DNA of 27,700 bases, taken from contig JAUCBJ010004161.1 of NCBI GenBank assembly GCA_032718475.1, positions 1-27,700 on the forward strand. Reading direction: 5' to 3'. The DNA comes from Nemertoderma westbladi. Lineage: Eukaryota > Xenacoelomorpha > Nemertodermatida > Nemertodermatidae. The stretch's first letter is position 1; each line of letters begins with the position of its first letter. The notes under the pieces were generated by a model. That model saw only the letters and a list, made by a program, of their open reading frames with translations, ran no database searches and was not told the DNA's origin. This document shows, one piece after another, positions 8,775 to 16,970 of this stretch. The position numbers were made by a program, and so were the translations under genes.

Positions 8775-9593
8775 ACTATTTTTTACTTTATTGCTCAATA
8801 AAGACAAATCTCAAATTGTTCACTTCAGACATCACAAGTCAATTCAACAGATGTCCAATCACTTCATGGTCGGGTCTATACATCTTAAAGTGGTTGAGTC
8901 ATATCGATATCTCAACCTGATCTTTGATGAAGACTTGTCTTTCATTGACAATCACGAAATATTAGAAAAGGCTGGACTCATGTCTTTGGGATCGTTGACC
9001 TCGAAATCTAAATTGATTGGAGGGTTTGCCTACGAGACATTTACTAAGCTCTATGAGTCACGCATGGCATCAGTAATTGACTATGGTTCAGCTGTGTGGG
9101 GCGCTATAGAGCCCAAAAAGGTTGAGAGTGTCCAGAACGAAGCAGCACGCACGCACCTTTCTTGGTTTACACCGCTTCACCGCACTACCTGCTGTAGAAG
9201 GAGAGATCGGGTGGCATCCATCTTCTTTCAAACTTATTTCATCAAACTTTCAGAGAAAACCACAAAGTAGAAACTTATGTCAAGGCAAACCTGAAGAGAT
9301 CAGAAAGATCCGTCATGGTTCAGTTTAGATGTGGAGTACTTCCTATAGAGATAGAGGTTGGAAGGTATCGAGGAGAAAAGTTGGAGAATCGAATCTGCAG
9401 ACTCTCCAGAGAATGTGTTGAAACTGAGGAGCACTTTCTATTTTCATGTACAACATATGATAGATCTAGGGCTATTACTGGTCACTTAGGGGACAGGGAT
9501 ATTAAGGATCTGATGTCTGAAAAGCATCAACTGAGAACATCCAAAATATTATCTAAATTGTGGAAACAGCAAAAATGCAATTTGTACAAGTAA
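8775..9593 (+). pseudogene. Non-LTR retrotransposon RT, C-terminal part
   Basis: Starts at LLNKDKSQIVHFR, the post-palm motif of a common invertebrate LINE family, then VVESYRYLNLIFDEDLSF, MASVIDYGSAVWG and VESVQNEAAR. Near 9150 the frame shifts by one: FLGLHRFTALPA and GEIGWHPSSFK continue in the next frame. A third frame carries MVQFRCGVLPIEIEVGRY and a Cys/His segment (ENRICRL, ECVETEEHFLFSC) to a stop at 9591-9593. The order matches the RT tail and the terminal zinc-binding-like region of this family. The catalytic palm is absent, because the copy is 5' truncated at about 8775, next to a SINE fragment. It is a different family from the LINE at 4825-7640. Confidence 0.85.
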
Positions 9594-10052
9594 AGATTAT
9601 TTCGGTGTAGTGGTAAAGCATTATAGTCTCAGAATTTAGTAGGTTTAATTAATATTATTCGATGTAATAGTGCGATATATTATATATATGATATCTTATG
9701 TGTGTCTTATAAGCTGATGTTGTTGGCTGGGGGGGGGGGTATTTTTTTTTTTTTGCTCTGTATGAATAATTTAAATGCCCTGTATTTTTTGGAATTACTT
9801 TTATGCCCTGTATATTTTGCACAGACATGGAATGATGTAGTGAGATATTTCTATATTAAGATACTGTATATATATATATTGGTGATGGGACCCAAGTGTG
9901 CTTTATATTATCAAGTATTCTGATGTGTTACCGGTGATGTGATAAGATTTAGGATTAATAAAAATGCTGAAGTATCTGACTGTGAACTAAAAAACTATTT
10001 TTATATATTATATATTCATATCTTATTTACTGGGAGCCTAAAACTGTCAGAT
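9594..10052 (+). other. Probable LINE 3' UTR and AT-rich flank
   Basis: Follows the RT stop. It contains a G10/T14 junction (about 9729-9755), TATATA runs and an AATAAA polyadenylation-like signal at 9956-9961. No gene seen. Confidence 0.4.
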
Positions 10053-10122
10053 TTAGATACAGTGATACCTTAGCGGATAATGCGAACATAATAAATGACT
10101 CCTCTGCCAGAAGGTAGAGTAG

Positions 10123-10347
10123 ATGCTATCAATGGTGCCAATTGAAAGTAGGAAATCTGTTGAAGCCTGGAAAGCAATAAACCTGTTGTTCTCTGGACAA
10201 AAAAATGCAAAGGAAAAGGCTGATGCTCTATGTGAAAGCTTGACAGGCTGGAGATATAATTTAGAGAAATTATTGAATAACAATAGCGAACAGACTGGTG
10301 ATTTCACCATAAAGCACACAATACTCTCTGATATCCCCGACATTTAA
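10123..10347 (+). CDS. Unidentified short ORF
   Basis: A 74-codon frame with plausible protein composition (ESRKSVEAWKAINLLFSGQK, then an EKLLNNNSEQTG stretch and a DIPDI end). It is hydrophilic and probably helical, with no recognised motif. It lies just downstream, in reverse orientation, of a Gypsy remnant and could be transposon debris or chance. An antisense frame of similar length (10053-10343) is judged a shadow. Confidence 0.25.
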   Translation: MLSMVPIESRKSVEAWKAINLLFSGQKNAKEKADALCESLTGWRYNLEKLLNNNSEQTGDFTIKHTILSDIPDI

Positions 10348-10439
10348 ACAGGTCCAGACTGCTTCGAAAGACATCAAAACCAAATAGGGCATCTGGTGCT
10401 AATGTTATGCCTCCATAGAATGCCTTCAACTAATCCACC

Positions 10440-10845
10440 CTAAAAGAAAATACATTTTTCTTCTTGCCGTCGTAAACCAAATATATTTAAACGATGTACT
10501 ATGGAGTCTAGATGTTGTAAATGTTCTATGGGATATTTGCTAGCAACCAATTTGTCATCTAGATATACCCAAGCATAAGCAATGTCTTGTAAAACTGTAT
10601 CCATAAGACATTGAAAAGTCTGTACGTCCATACGTCATTCTCCAAAAAAATATACAAACCAAATGGGGTAATTACAGCAGCTTTATGTTGGTCATCTTTT
10701 GCTATTGTTATTTGAGTATAAGCAGATTGTAAATCTAATTTGGAAAATATCGTAAAACCATGTAGAGCATCTGGTATTTCGCTTAAATTTGGCAAAGGAT
10801 ATCTATCCGGAATTGTGTGAGCATTTAAACCGCGGTATTCACCTC
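10440..10845 (-). pseudogene. Gypsy reverse transcriptase fragment
   Basis: Upstream part: YRGLNAHTIPDRYPLPN, then FSKLDLQSAYTQITIA (motif A, Asp conserved) and TPFGLYIF. After a frameshift near 10630: TFQCLMDTV and VYLDDKLVASKYPIEHLQHL, with the YLDD active site at 10554-10565. This is a textbook Gypsy-type palm. An in-frame stop precedes GEYRGL, and the segment ends abruptly at 10440, so RNase H and integrase are gone. Confidence 0.85.
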
Positions 10846-11159
10846 AAGCACGAAATGAAAGTGGGTATTTGTCCAAGAGGTCATTAACCTTACCGTTGAA
10901 CTCTTGATTTTCTACTGTTATTATTCTAATTGTTGGTGTTGATTGGATTTCAGGTTTATTAATTTGCTTCTGGTTTGACTTTCGGTTGGTTGTATCTTTG
11001 TTGTGTGCTAGATCATTGTTGGAGAATGTGATATCATTTAGAGGAATTAATCTATTGTTATTGCAGTCTACTAGAAGCTTCGGCTTTGAAAGAAAATCTA
11101 CCCCTCCTAGTATCGGCTGAGGAATGTCTCAAATGTAAAATGTCCAGGAGTAGAGTTTA

Positions 11160-11340
11160 TTATTAACATTGGGGTAAATTGTATTTTTCTACACCAATGA
11201 CGTTTATTTCTGTTTGGTTGGCCACTTTTAATACAATGTTTGGAACTGGACGCATATCAGAAGTAGGAAGCATATTGTGTAGGCAGTACACTAACTTCAC
11301 TACCACTATCCGCTAAAAATTATTTTACATGTCCAGTGGT
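11160..11340 (-). pseudogene. Gypsy aspartic protease fragment
   Basis: FLADSGSEVSVLPTQYAS (about 11265-11316) holds the DSG catalytic triad of retroviral-type proteases. A one-base shift follows, and MRPVPNIVLKVANQTEIN continues in another frame. A stop lies just before the FLADSG motif. Confidence 0.75.
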
Positions 11341-11434
11341 GGCCACATATATAGCATTGACTCTATCATCAGAAGATCGAATGGTGGAATTGTCTATCAG
11401 TTTCCTGGTGTATTTCTCCCCCAGAAACCTCTGG

Positions 11435-11526
11435 GTCCCACTGGCAGTTTTCTACCATACACTTAGTAGCATTCTTACCGAATTTCCAATGGTACCAACA
11501 AAATTTCCCATCAGGGTTGAAGGAAC
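11435..11526 (-). pseudogene. Gypsy gag C-terminal Cys/His motif
   Basis: CSFNPDGKFCWYHWKFGKNA followed by TKCMVENCQWD resembles the C-x-Y-H-x2-F-G...C...C segment at the gag/pol border of many animal Gypsy elements. It presumably binds nucleic acid. Confidence 0.6.
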
Positions 11527-11564
11527 ATGATTTGGAATGAGCTTGGTAGTAATCTCTTGGAGCT

Positions 11565-11602
11565 GATGGAGATCTCGAGTATTAAAACTCGAGATCTCCA
11601 TC
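11565..11602. repeat. Perfect inverted repeat, 16-bp arms
   Basis: GATGGAGATCTCGAGT and its exact reverse complement flank a 6-base loop (ATTAAA). It lies at the junction between the Gypsy remnant and the LINE copy. Likely a rearrangement scar or a cruciform-forming site. Confidence 0.9.
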
Positions 11603-12212
11603 TATGTTAAATCGCATCAGGCGCATTGAGAAACTGCTCCGTGGAAATCAGAATGGGTTCTGTAAAAGTCGTGGGACCATGCACCCCATTTTGGAGAAGG
11701 ATAATTGAAGAGTTATCAAAAAAGAAAGACAGTTATTATCTGTTATCTTTGTGTTTTATCACTGTAATCTTTGTCGACGTCTGTTGGCTTTCGCCGGCAC
11801 AGCATTCTTAAAAATTCAGCTGCAATGCAGCATACCGATCCTAGTAGTAGTAGTAGTAGTTTGTTGACTTCTTCAAGGCTTTGATTCAGTCCCTCGCTGA
11901 TGTATGTTCAGCATACTTTCATTATATGGGATTCCTGATGAAATTATTGCAGCAATCAGATCTGTATACGATGGTTTAATAACATTTGTGTCTACTGTTG
12001 ACAGTGACACAGAACCATTCGAAATGTTATGGCGAGTCCTCCAGGGAGTCACACTTGCGCCATTCTTGTTCATATTGCGGTTGACTATGTTCTATACATG
12101 TCCTTAGATCATCATAATGATGATGGGGTGATGGTAACTTCTCCTACTGGCACCAGAAGTCGAGGAAATCCTGCCAAGTACCTAAACTGATCTAGACTTG
12201 CTGATGATTTAT
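11603..12212 (+). mobile_element. RTE-like LINE, copy C (RT part), interrupted
   Basis: Plus-strand homologue of the RT of copy B. It begins in the linker/finger region (RRIIEELSKKKDS) and continues after an insert at 11757-11861 as YGIPDEIIAAIRSVYDG. It ends just after the motif C region. Here the DNA reads GCTGATGAT, so the two aspartate codons that are AAT GAC in copy B are intact, although frameshifted. Truncated at both ends. Confidence 0.85.
11757..11861 (+). mobile_element. Nested LINE 3' end with (TAG)n tail
   Basis: About 105 bp matching the 3' terminus of copy A: a PAQHS stop region, TTCTTAAAAATTCAGCTGCA and a GATCC(TAG)n tail. The flanking copy C reads continuously across it (…TTATCTTTG / TTGACTTC…), with a likely 4-5 bp target duplication (TTTG or TTTGT). 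Confidence 0.75.
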
Positions 12213-12438
12213 GTTACGATATATGGCGTTGTGTACTAGAACAGCCCGTCATACAGTATAGAGTGATTAGAGAGTGATAGCATTCATTAGATAGGGAAAA
12301 TAAAATATACGAGTTCATTATATTCAATCGATTTTATACAGTATGTAGCGTATGTACGTATGTAATTTTATAATAAAACCTTAGCATTATTAAGTTACGG
12401 TGGCAAACTTTTGTAAAATATTAATATGAATTTGCCGT
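12213..12438. other. Spacer, nothing recognised
   Basis: AT-rich sequence between LINE copy C and the piggyBac-like element. No coding signal or repeat was found. Confidence 0.5.
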
Positions 12439-12904
12439 TTAACCCTATTAGTACCGGGCTATAAAATGTTGTGCAAATACCCCTCTAAAATCTACAAATT
12501 TTTACGAAAACGTCTGATTTTTTGTTTGTACGTAGGTATCACTAGTCTGGATCCGACCGAAAAAAAATTTTTCGAAAAAATGTACTGGGGCGGTTATATT
12601 GCAGCACCAAAATTACAAGTAGTGCACAATTTTCACAAAATTTGAAAGTTACATTTTTCGGCTAATTGTTTTTCAATACAGGTTTTCTGGGGCGCAAAAT
12701 AGATTGGAAAATATTTAAAAATGAAATGGTTACTATAAATGGCTGTTTAGTCCTCTCTGCGTAGGAAAAAAATGAAAAAAACAAGTAACCAGCACTTTTT
12801 TCAGTTTGAACACAACATTTTTAATTCACTAATACGATGCTATAAATTCACATTTTTAGGTTTTCTTGGGCGCTGATTCTAATGGAATAGATTTCTAATA
12901 TGCC

Positions 12905-13645
12905 AGATCATTGCAACTTGTATTTTTCGGCGTAATTTGGCAAATTTTGGTGCTAGCACCAAATTTCGTACCCATCACCAAAAAGTACAAGTTTGCGATA
13001 TCCAGTGCTGTTTTTATTGATTCCATCGGATTCAGGACGCTCATGTACCCGTATAGCGCAAGAAACAAGATAATACTATCTTCGGATCAATTTGTTTATT
13101 TACCTGGCACAACACCGGCGAAACCATTTTCACCCACCGGCGAAAAATACAAGTTTGATAACTCTTAATGAAATTTTTACTGATTCCATTGAATTCAGAA
13201 CCCTCACAAACCCGTATAACGCAAGAAACAAGGTGACACAATCAATTGATATATTTGATGGATTTCAAATTTTGGTGCTAGCACCACATTTTGCACCCAC
13301 TTCCGAAAAATACAAGTTTGATATGTCTAGTATAATTATATATTCCATTGAATTCAGAACACCCATAAACCTCTATAACGCAAGAAATAAATTGTTACAA
13401 GCAATTTTATCTATTGAATGGATTTTCAAAATTTCGTGCTAGCACCAAAATTTGCACACAGCACCGAAAAATACAAGTTCGATACGCTTGGTGCAACTCG
13501 TATATAATTCATCGAAAACAGAACCCCAAAAAACCCCAATTGCGCAAAAATCAAGGTACAAACAATCTATTTACAAAATTGACATATTTCAAAATTTGGT
13601 GCTGGCACCAAAATTTGGCATCAGCCGAAAAAAACAAGTTTGAAA
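12905..13645. repeat. Array of about 162-bp tandem repeats with internal hairpins
   Basis: The anchor TACAAGTTT (last copy AACAAGTTT) recurs at 12986, 13148, 13311, 13472 and 13633, spacing 161-163 bp. Units also share TTCCATYGAATTCAGAACMC and CCGTATAACGCAAGAAACAA. Four of five units hold a palindrome of the GGTGCTAGCACC type (12949-12960, 13274-13285, 13435-13446, 13598-13609). Short ORFs here have no protein-like pattern. Confidence 0.85.
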
Positions 13646-13933
13646 TTTCTAAATCAATTTATATGAATTCCATCCAATTGCTAACACCAAAAAACCGCGG
13701 TGTAAATCAAAAATAGAGATGTTACAATTCATATTTAATGAAATGAAATTTTCAAAAAACGCCTCTAAAAAAGTGCCAAAAGTAGGGTTAAAAAATGGTG
13801 CTATAACTCGAAAACTACCCAATATTTTTGAAAACGGTTTTCACTACTAGGAAGACAATGGATTTTTAGGAAAAGTCATAAAATTTCAGATACTCAACTG
13901 CGTTTGTTTCAGAATTATAATAAAACCACGGGT

Positions 13934-13974
13934 GGGGGGGGGGGGGGGGTATATTGACCCCCCCCCCCCCCCCC
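13934..13974. repeat. G16/C17 homopolymer hairpin
   Basis: A run of 16 G (13934-13949), an 8-base loop (TATATTGA) and a run of 17 C (13958-13974). The arms can pair perfectly, and each could form four-stranded structures. It lies just inside the right terminus of the piggyBac-like element. Confidence 0.9.
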
Positions 13975-14155
13975 GGGTTTAATAGGGTTATAACTATATA
14001 CAATTAAATTCACAATATTTATATTGTGAATCGTATTTGACATTTGAGACCAAATAAATTATTGGACAAATAATTTAATCGAAATTTCAATTAAATTAAT
14101 ATATATCTCGAAATTTTGCGAGATTTTAGCCGGAAGGCAAAATATACTTTAAACA

Positions 14156-14635
14156 ATGAGTGTCTCAGAGAAGGAGGCACTAGAGGACATCTATGAGACG
14201 GCGGCTGGACCGCCGTCAGATGACAGTGTCAACATAACAGTTGACGACAATGCCGACTATGACGACGCAGCGAGTGACGCTGACGTAAGTGAACAGGAGG
14301 ATGAGACAGTAACTAGTGAAGAAGATCATGGTGAGGTAATATTTTTAGGATCCCCTACCGCTACTGTAAGGAATGATTGCTTAGCAGCCCAGCCAGAGGT
14401 GAGTAATAGGGAAGGTAGTCTAGCAGGAGCGAGAGCCCAAAGCCCGGTTTCCAGACCTGTGGGTATGGTGAGTTCCGTGGCTCCAGTGGCTGTAAGGAGC
14501 ACCCGGAGTTCCCGCAATAATCCATCAAGTCCACCGAATGTGAGTCAGGTAAGCAAGAGAGAGTGTGAAGGGATCGTAGATCCCGACCGGATAAGTTTTA
14601 GTACACGTCACCTGACTGCTGGTCTGCTGGGCTAG
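14156..14635 (+). CDS. Acidic hypothetical protein, possibly retroelement ORF1
   Basis: ATG-initiated frame of 159 codons, preceded by AAACA, a favourable start context. The first ~65 residues are strongly acidic (NADYDDAASDADVSEQEDET). The second half is Ser/Pro/Arg-rich (RSTRSSRNNPSSPPNVSQVS) and ends HLTAGLLG before TAG. It looks disordered, and no domain is recognised. Acidic then Ser/Arg-rich N-termini are seen in LINE ORF1 and some gag proteins, but this is only compositional. The frame lies between the piggyBac-like element and the BEL element. Codon content is richer in GC than the flanks, which favours real coding. The downstream part of any larger protein may have been lost or be spliced. 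Confidence 0.45.
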   Translation: MSVSEKEALEDIYETAAGPPSDDSVNITVDDNADYDDAASDADVSEQEDETVTSEEDHGEVIFLGSPTATVRNDCLAAQPEVSNREGSLAGARAQSPVSRPVGMVSSVAPVAVRSTRSSRNNPSSPPNVSQVSKRECEGIVDPDRISFSTRHLTAGLLG

Positions 14636-15127
14636 TGTCCTTTTGGCTGAAAGTCGTTCGGAAAAATAACAGAGTTTGTGTTCCTCAATGTTAATGTTCC
14701 AAATGATAATAGCACAGAATTAGTAATGTGATTGAAATCGTAATACAGAATCACAGCAGTAAATCAGTAATAGATATTGGTTGGCGACGGTCGAAAACTA
14801 TGACCGGTCTGCAACTCTGTGATTAATGAACTGACCGGTAAATCAGTAATACAGAATAATTATATGATTGATACACACAGATATTGGTTTCACCTCTTAC
14901 TCTACTTGGCCTTCTGTACCCAGTGGATGCTTTCCTATCTCTGTTCATGTGCTCCCCTGCCTGCTATTGGCTTATATACTAATTGTCACTTTGGCACTCC
15001 CTGTGTGTGTTTCCCCCCGCCGCTAGCCTTTACTAGCTGTGTTCTCCCTCTGAGGTGGTTTGACCTCTCTCTATGGCTTTAGTTAGGGCTTGTGTCGCCC
15101 CCCCCCCCCCCAAAGTTGGTTATGAGG
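14636..15127. other. Non-coding, with short dispersed duplications
   Basis: AGATATTGGTT occurs at about 14773 and 14879, and GTAAATCAGTAATA at about 14758 and 14838, on either side of a GACCGGT...GACCGGT segment. A C15 run lies near 15098-15112. No gene recognised. Confidence 0.45.
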
Positions 15128-15421
15128 CGAGATTATTATTGGTAATCTCGTATCCCCAACTAAATGGGAAAAATGCCACTGGTCCCATTTTCGGGTAGAT
15201 AATACAGTACAAGCGAATTGAATCCACTTACACTCCCCCATGCTATCTTCCCGGTGAGAAGATAGCATCAACCTTACGTGCGCTTCAATTCCGCTGGAAC
15301 CCAATCTAATATCGGGTTTGGGGTAGAGTTCTTTTCTCGGGGTCGGCTTTCCAGACCGCCCCCCCTGGGTGTGTTATTAATACCCCTCCTTGGTGCAATC
15401 GCGATCTATGTTGCACCAAGG
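15128..15421. repeat. Cluster of four perfect stem-loops
   Basis: Arms CGAGATTA/TAATCTCG (15128-15150), AAATGGGA/TCCCATTT (15162-15190), ATGCTATCTTC/GAAGATAGCAT (15240-15268) and CCTTGGTGCAA/TTGCACCAAGG (15388-15421), with loops of 7, 13, 7 and 12 bases. All are perfect. No ORF explains them. They lie beyond the integrase end of the BEL element, possibly in its 3' non-coding region or LTR. Confidence 0.85.
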
Positions 15422-16245
15422 TATCTGGTGTCTCTGTTTGAGAAAATTGTGCTCTCTCTTCACACAAGTTTTGACTACCTCACTCTAATTTTCCTCACGG
15501 GCCTCGCTGTCCCTTACTCTCTCTCTCTCTCACGGACCTCATTATCCCTTATTCTCTCTTCGGTCCCTTGGGACTCTTCACCTCTCACTGCTCGTTCCCC
15601 ACATTTGAATTGCACTTCCTCATGTGCCAACACCTCCTCTCCATACTTCCCCCGATTCCCCATTTTCGTTTCCACTCTTCATGCACTTATTGGGTCCCAC
15701 ACATGTGTGCACCATGTTAGTGGGATCCGTCTAAGTCTCGTCCCGCTGTTCTAGTCAATTAGTCCCCAGTCCCATTAGCTAATTGGAAAAAGGTTGTACT
15801 TGACTACAGTATATGTTATATAATATACATGCAAGTTTATACATTATAATTAATTATCATAATTATATATTATATACATTATATTATACGCTCGTCTACA
15901 TGACGTGTCTCAACCCCCCCTCTCGGAGGTGATATGACCCGTCACTCCCGGTCCCATCCGTTTCATGCTCTCTCCGCCTTTCTCTTTCTCGCCGTGCTCA
16001 CCCAATTGGTGGGGCCTTACAAAGGCTCGATTTAAGTGAGTGCCGTTAAACAAGATGTTACAAGTTTCGTTCAGTAATGACCTTCCTCCTACCTTGTTCT
16101 TTATTAGATATTCCCCTAACTTTATTTTATTTTTTTTTATGTTCCCCCCTTGTCTGTGCTATTATCATATCTACCTTCCTACTTCCTTACGTGGCGCACT
16201 CAGTGCCCATAACTTCTATGGTACTATGTGCCCTACTACTATTAC
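15422..16245. other. Pyrimidine-rich non-coding stretch
   Basis: Long C/T-rich stretches on the plus strand, purine-rich on the BEL strand, including CTCTCTCTCTCT near 15518. AACCCCCCCTCTC at 15912-15924 would read as a polypurine tract followed by TGAGACACG on the minus strand. That could mark a 3' LTR start, but no matching 5' copy was found. Frames over this region are low-complexity artefacts. Confidence 0.45.
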
Positions 16246-16870
16246 TATGGTATACCTATATACCATACTCTCTACTCTCTTACTATCTTTTTTTTTTAAC
16301 TGTTTAAGTCTCATTTATTCACATAGATAATAAAACGTTAATGTTAAACAATACCCACCACCAGCCGACGTTACTAGGCAACCAATGTAAGAGGGAAATT
16401 TAAAATGAAATCCTTTGCCCGCCCCCAACACAGAAACAGTATCTATGGTGTATTGAGCATGCTACTTTATCTACCCCACCCTACCGAACTGCGCCAACAC
16501 CCCAGTTACACTCTCTTACTATCTGACTCTCCTCTTACTCTTACTAACTTCTAACTCTTACGGTACTATGTGCCCTACTACTACTCCTATGGTATACCTA
16601 TATACCATACTCTCTACTCTCGTACTATCTGACTCTCCTCTTACTCTTACTAACTTCTAACTATTATGGTACTATGCACCCTACTACTACTCCTATGGTA
16701 TACCTATATACCATACTCTCTACTCTCTTACTACATGGCGCTCTCGGTGCCCACAACTTCTAACTCCTACAGTACTATGTACCCTGCTACTACTCTCATG
16801 GTATGTCAATATACCATACTCCCTACTACCACTACTTCTATGGTATGCCTACATACCATACTCTCTCTAC
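16246..16870. repeat. Degenerate tandem repeat with conserved palindromes
   Basis: Repeated CTACTACTAC, ACTCTCTACTCT and TACTATG blocks carry five palindromes of the type TATGGTATA-CCTA-TATACCATA (16246-16267, 16588-16609, 16694-16715, 16798-16817, 16839-16860). In the last, both arms are changed in step (TATGGTATG and CATACCATA), so pairing is kept. It lies immediately downstream of the BEL integrase on the minus strand. Confidence 0.85.
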
Positions 16871-16970
16871 TACTACTTAGTGCTATGTACTATCTACTAC
16901 TATTAGTTTCTACTATCTCACTTTTTATTTTATTATTTGCTTATTATTTATTTTATTTTTTTTATATTTT

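Larger units (their letters stand above)
10440..11526 (-). mobile_element. Ty3/Gypsy retrotransposon remnant (gag end, protease, RT)
   Basis: Read on the minus strand, three landmarks occur in Gypsy order. First comes a Cys/His gag-end motif (CWYHWKFGKNATKC, 11435-11526), then an aspartic protease core, then the N-terminal half of RT. Several stops and frameshifts break it, and about 50 codons of the RT fingers appear to be missing near 10840. Neither LTR was recognised. The right end abuts a palindrome and a LINE copy. Confidence 0.8.
12439..13991. mobile_element. piggyBac-like non-autonomous element
   Basis: The left end is TTAA followed by CCCTATTAGTACCGGG. The right end, read inward on the other strand, is CCCTATTAAACCCGGG, agreeing at 13 of 16 positions. 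It is flanked by TTAT instead of a perfect TTAA. TTAA target sites with CCCT-type termini are the hallmark of piggyBac-family transposons. No transposase frame is present. The interior is AT-rich with an array of about 162-bp units and a G-run/C-run hairpin near the right end. It would need a transposase from elsewhere to move. Confidence 0.6.

Noticed and set aside
10053-10343. Minus-strand ORF opposite the 10123-10347 frame
   Set aside because: Phe/Ser/Leu-rich composition typical of antisense; no motif.
12905-13716. Overlapping short ORFs in the 162-bp array
   Set aside because: They come from the repeat period and have no conserved protein pattern; changes between units are not codon-like.
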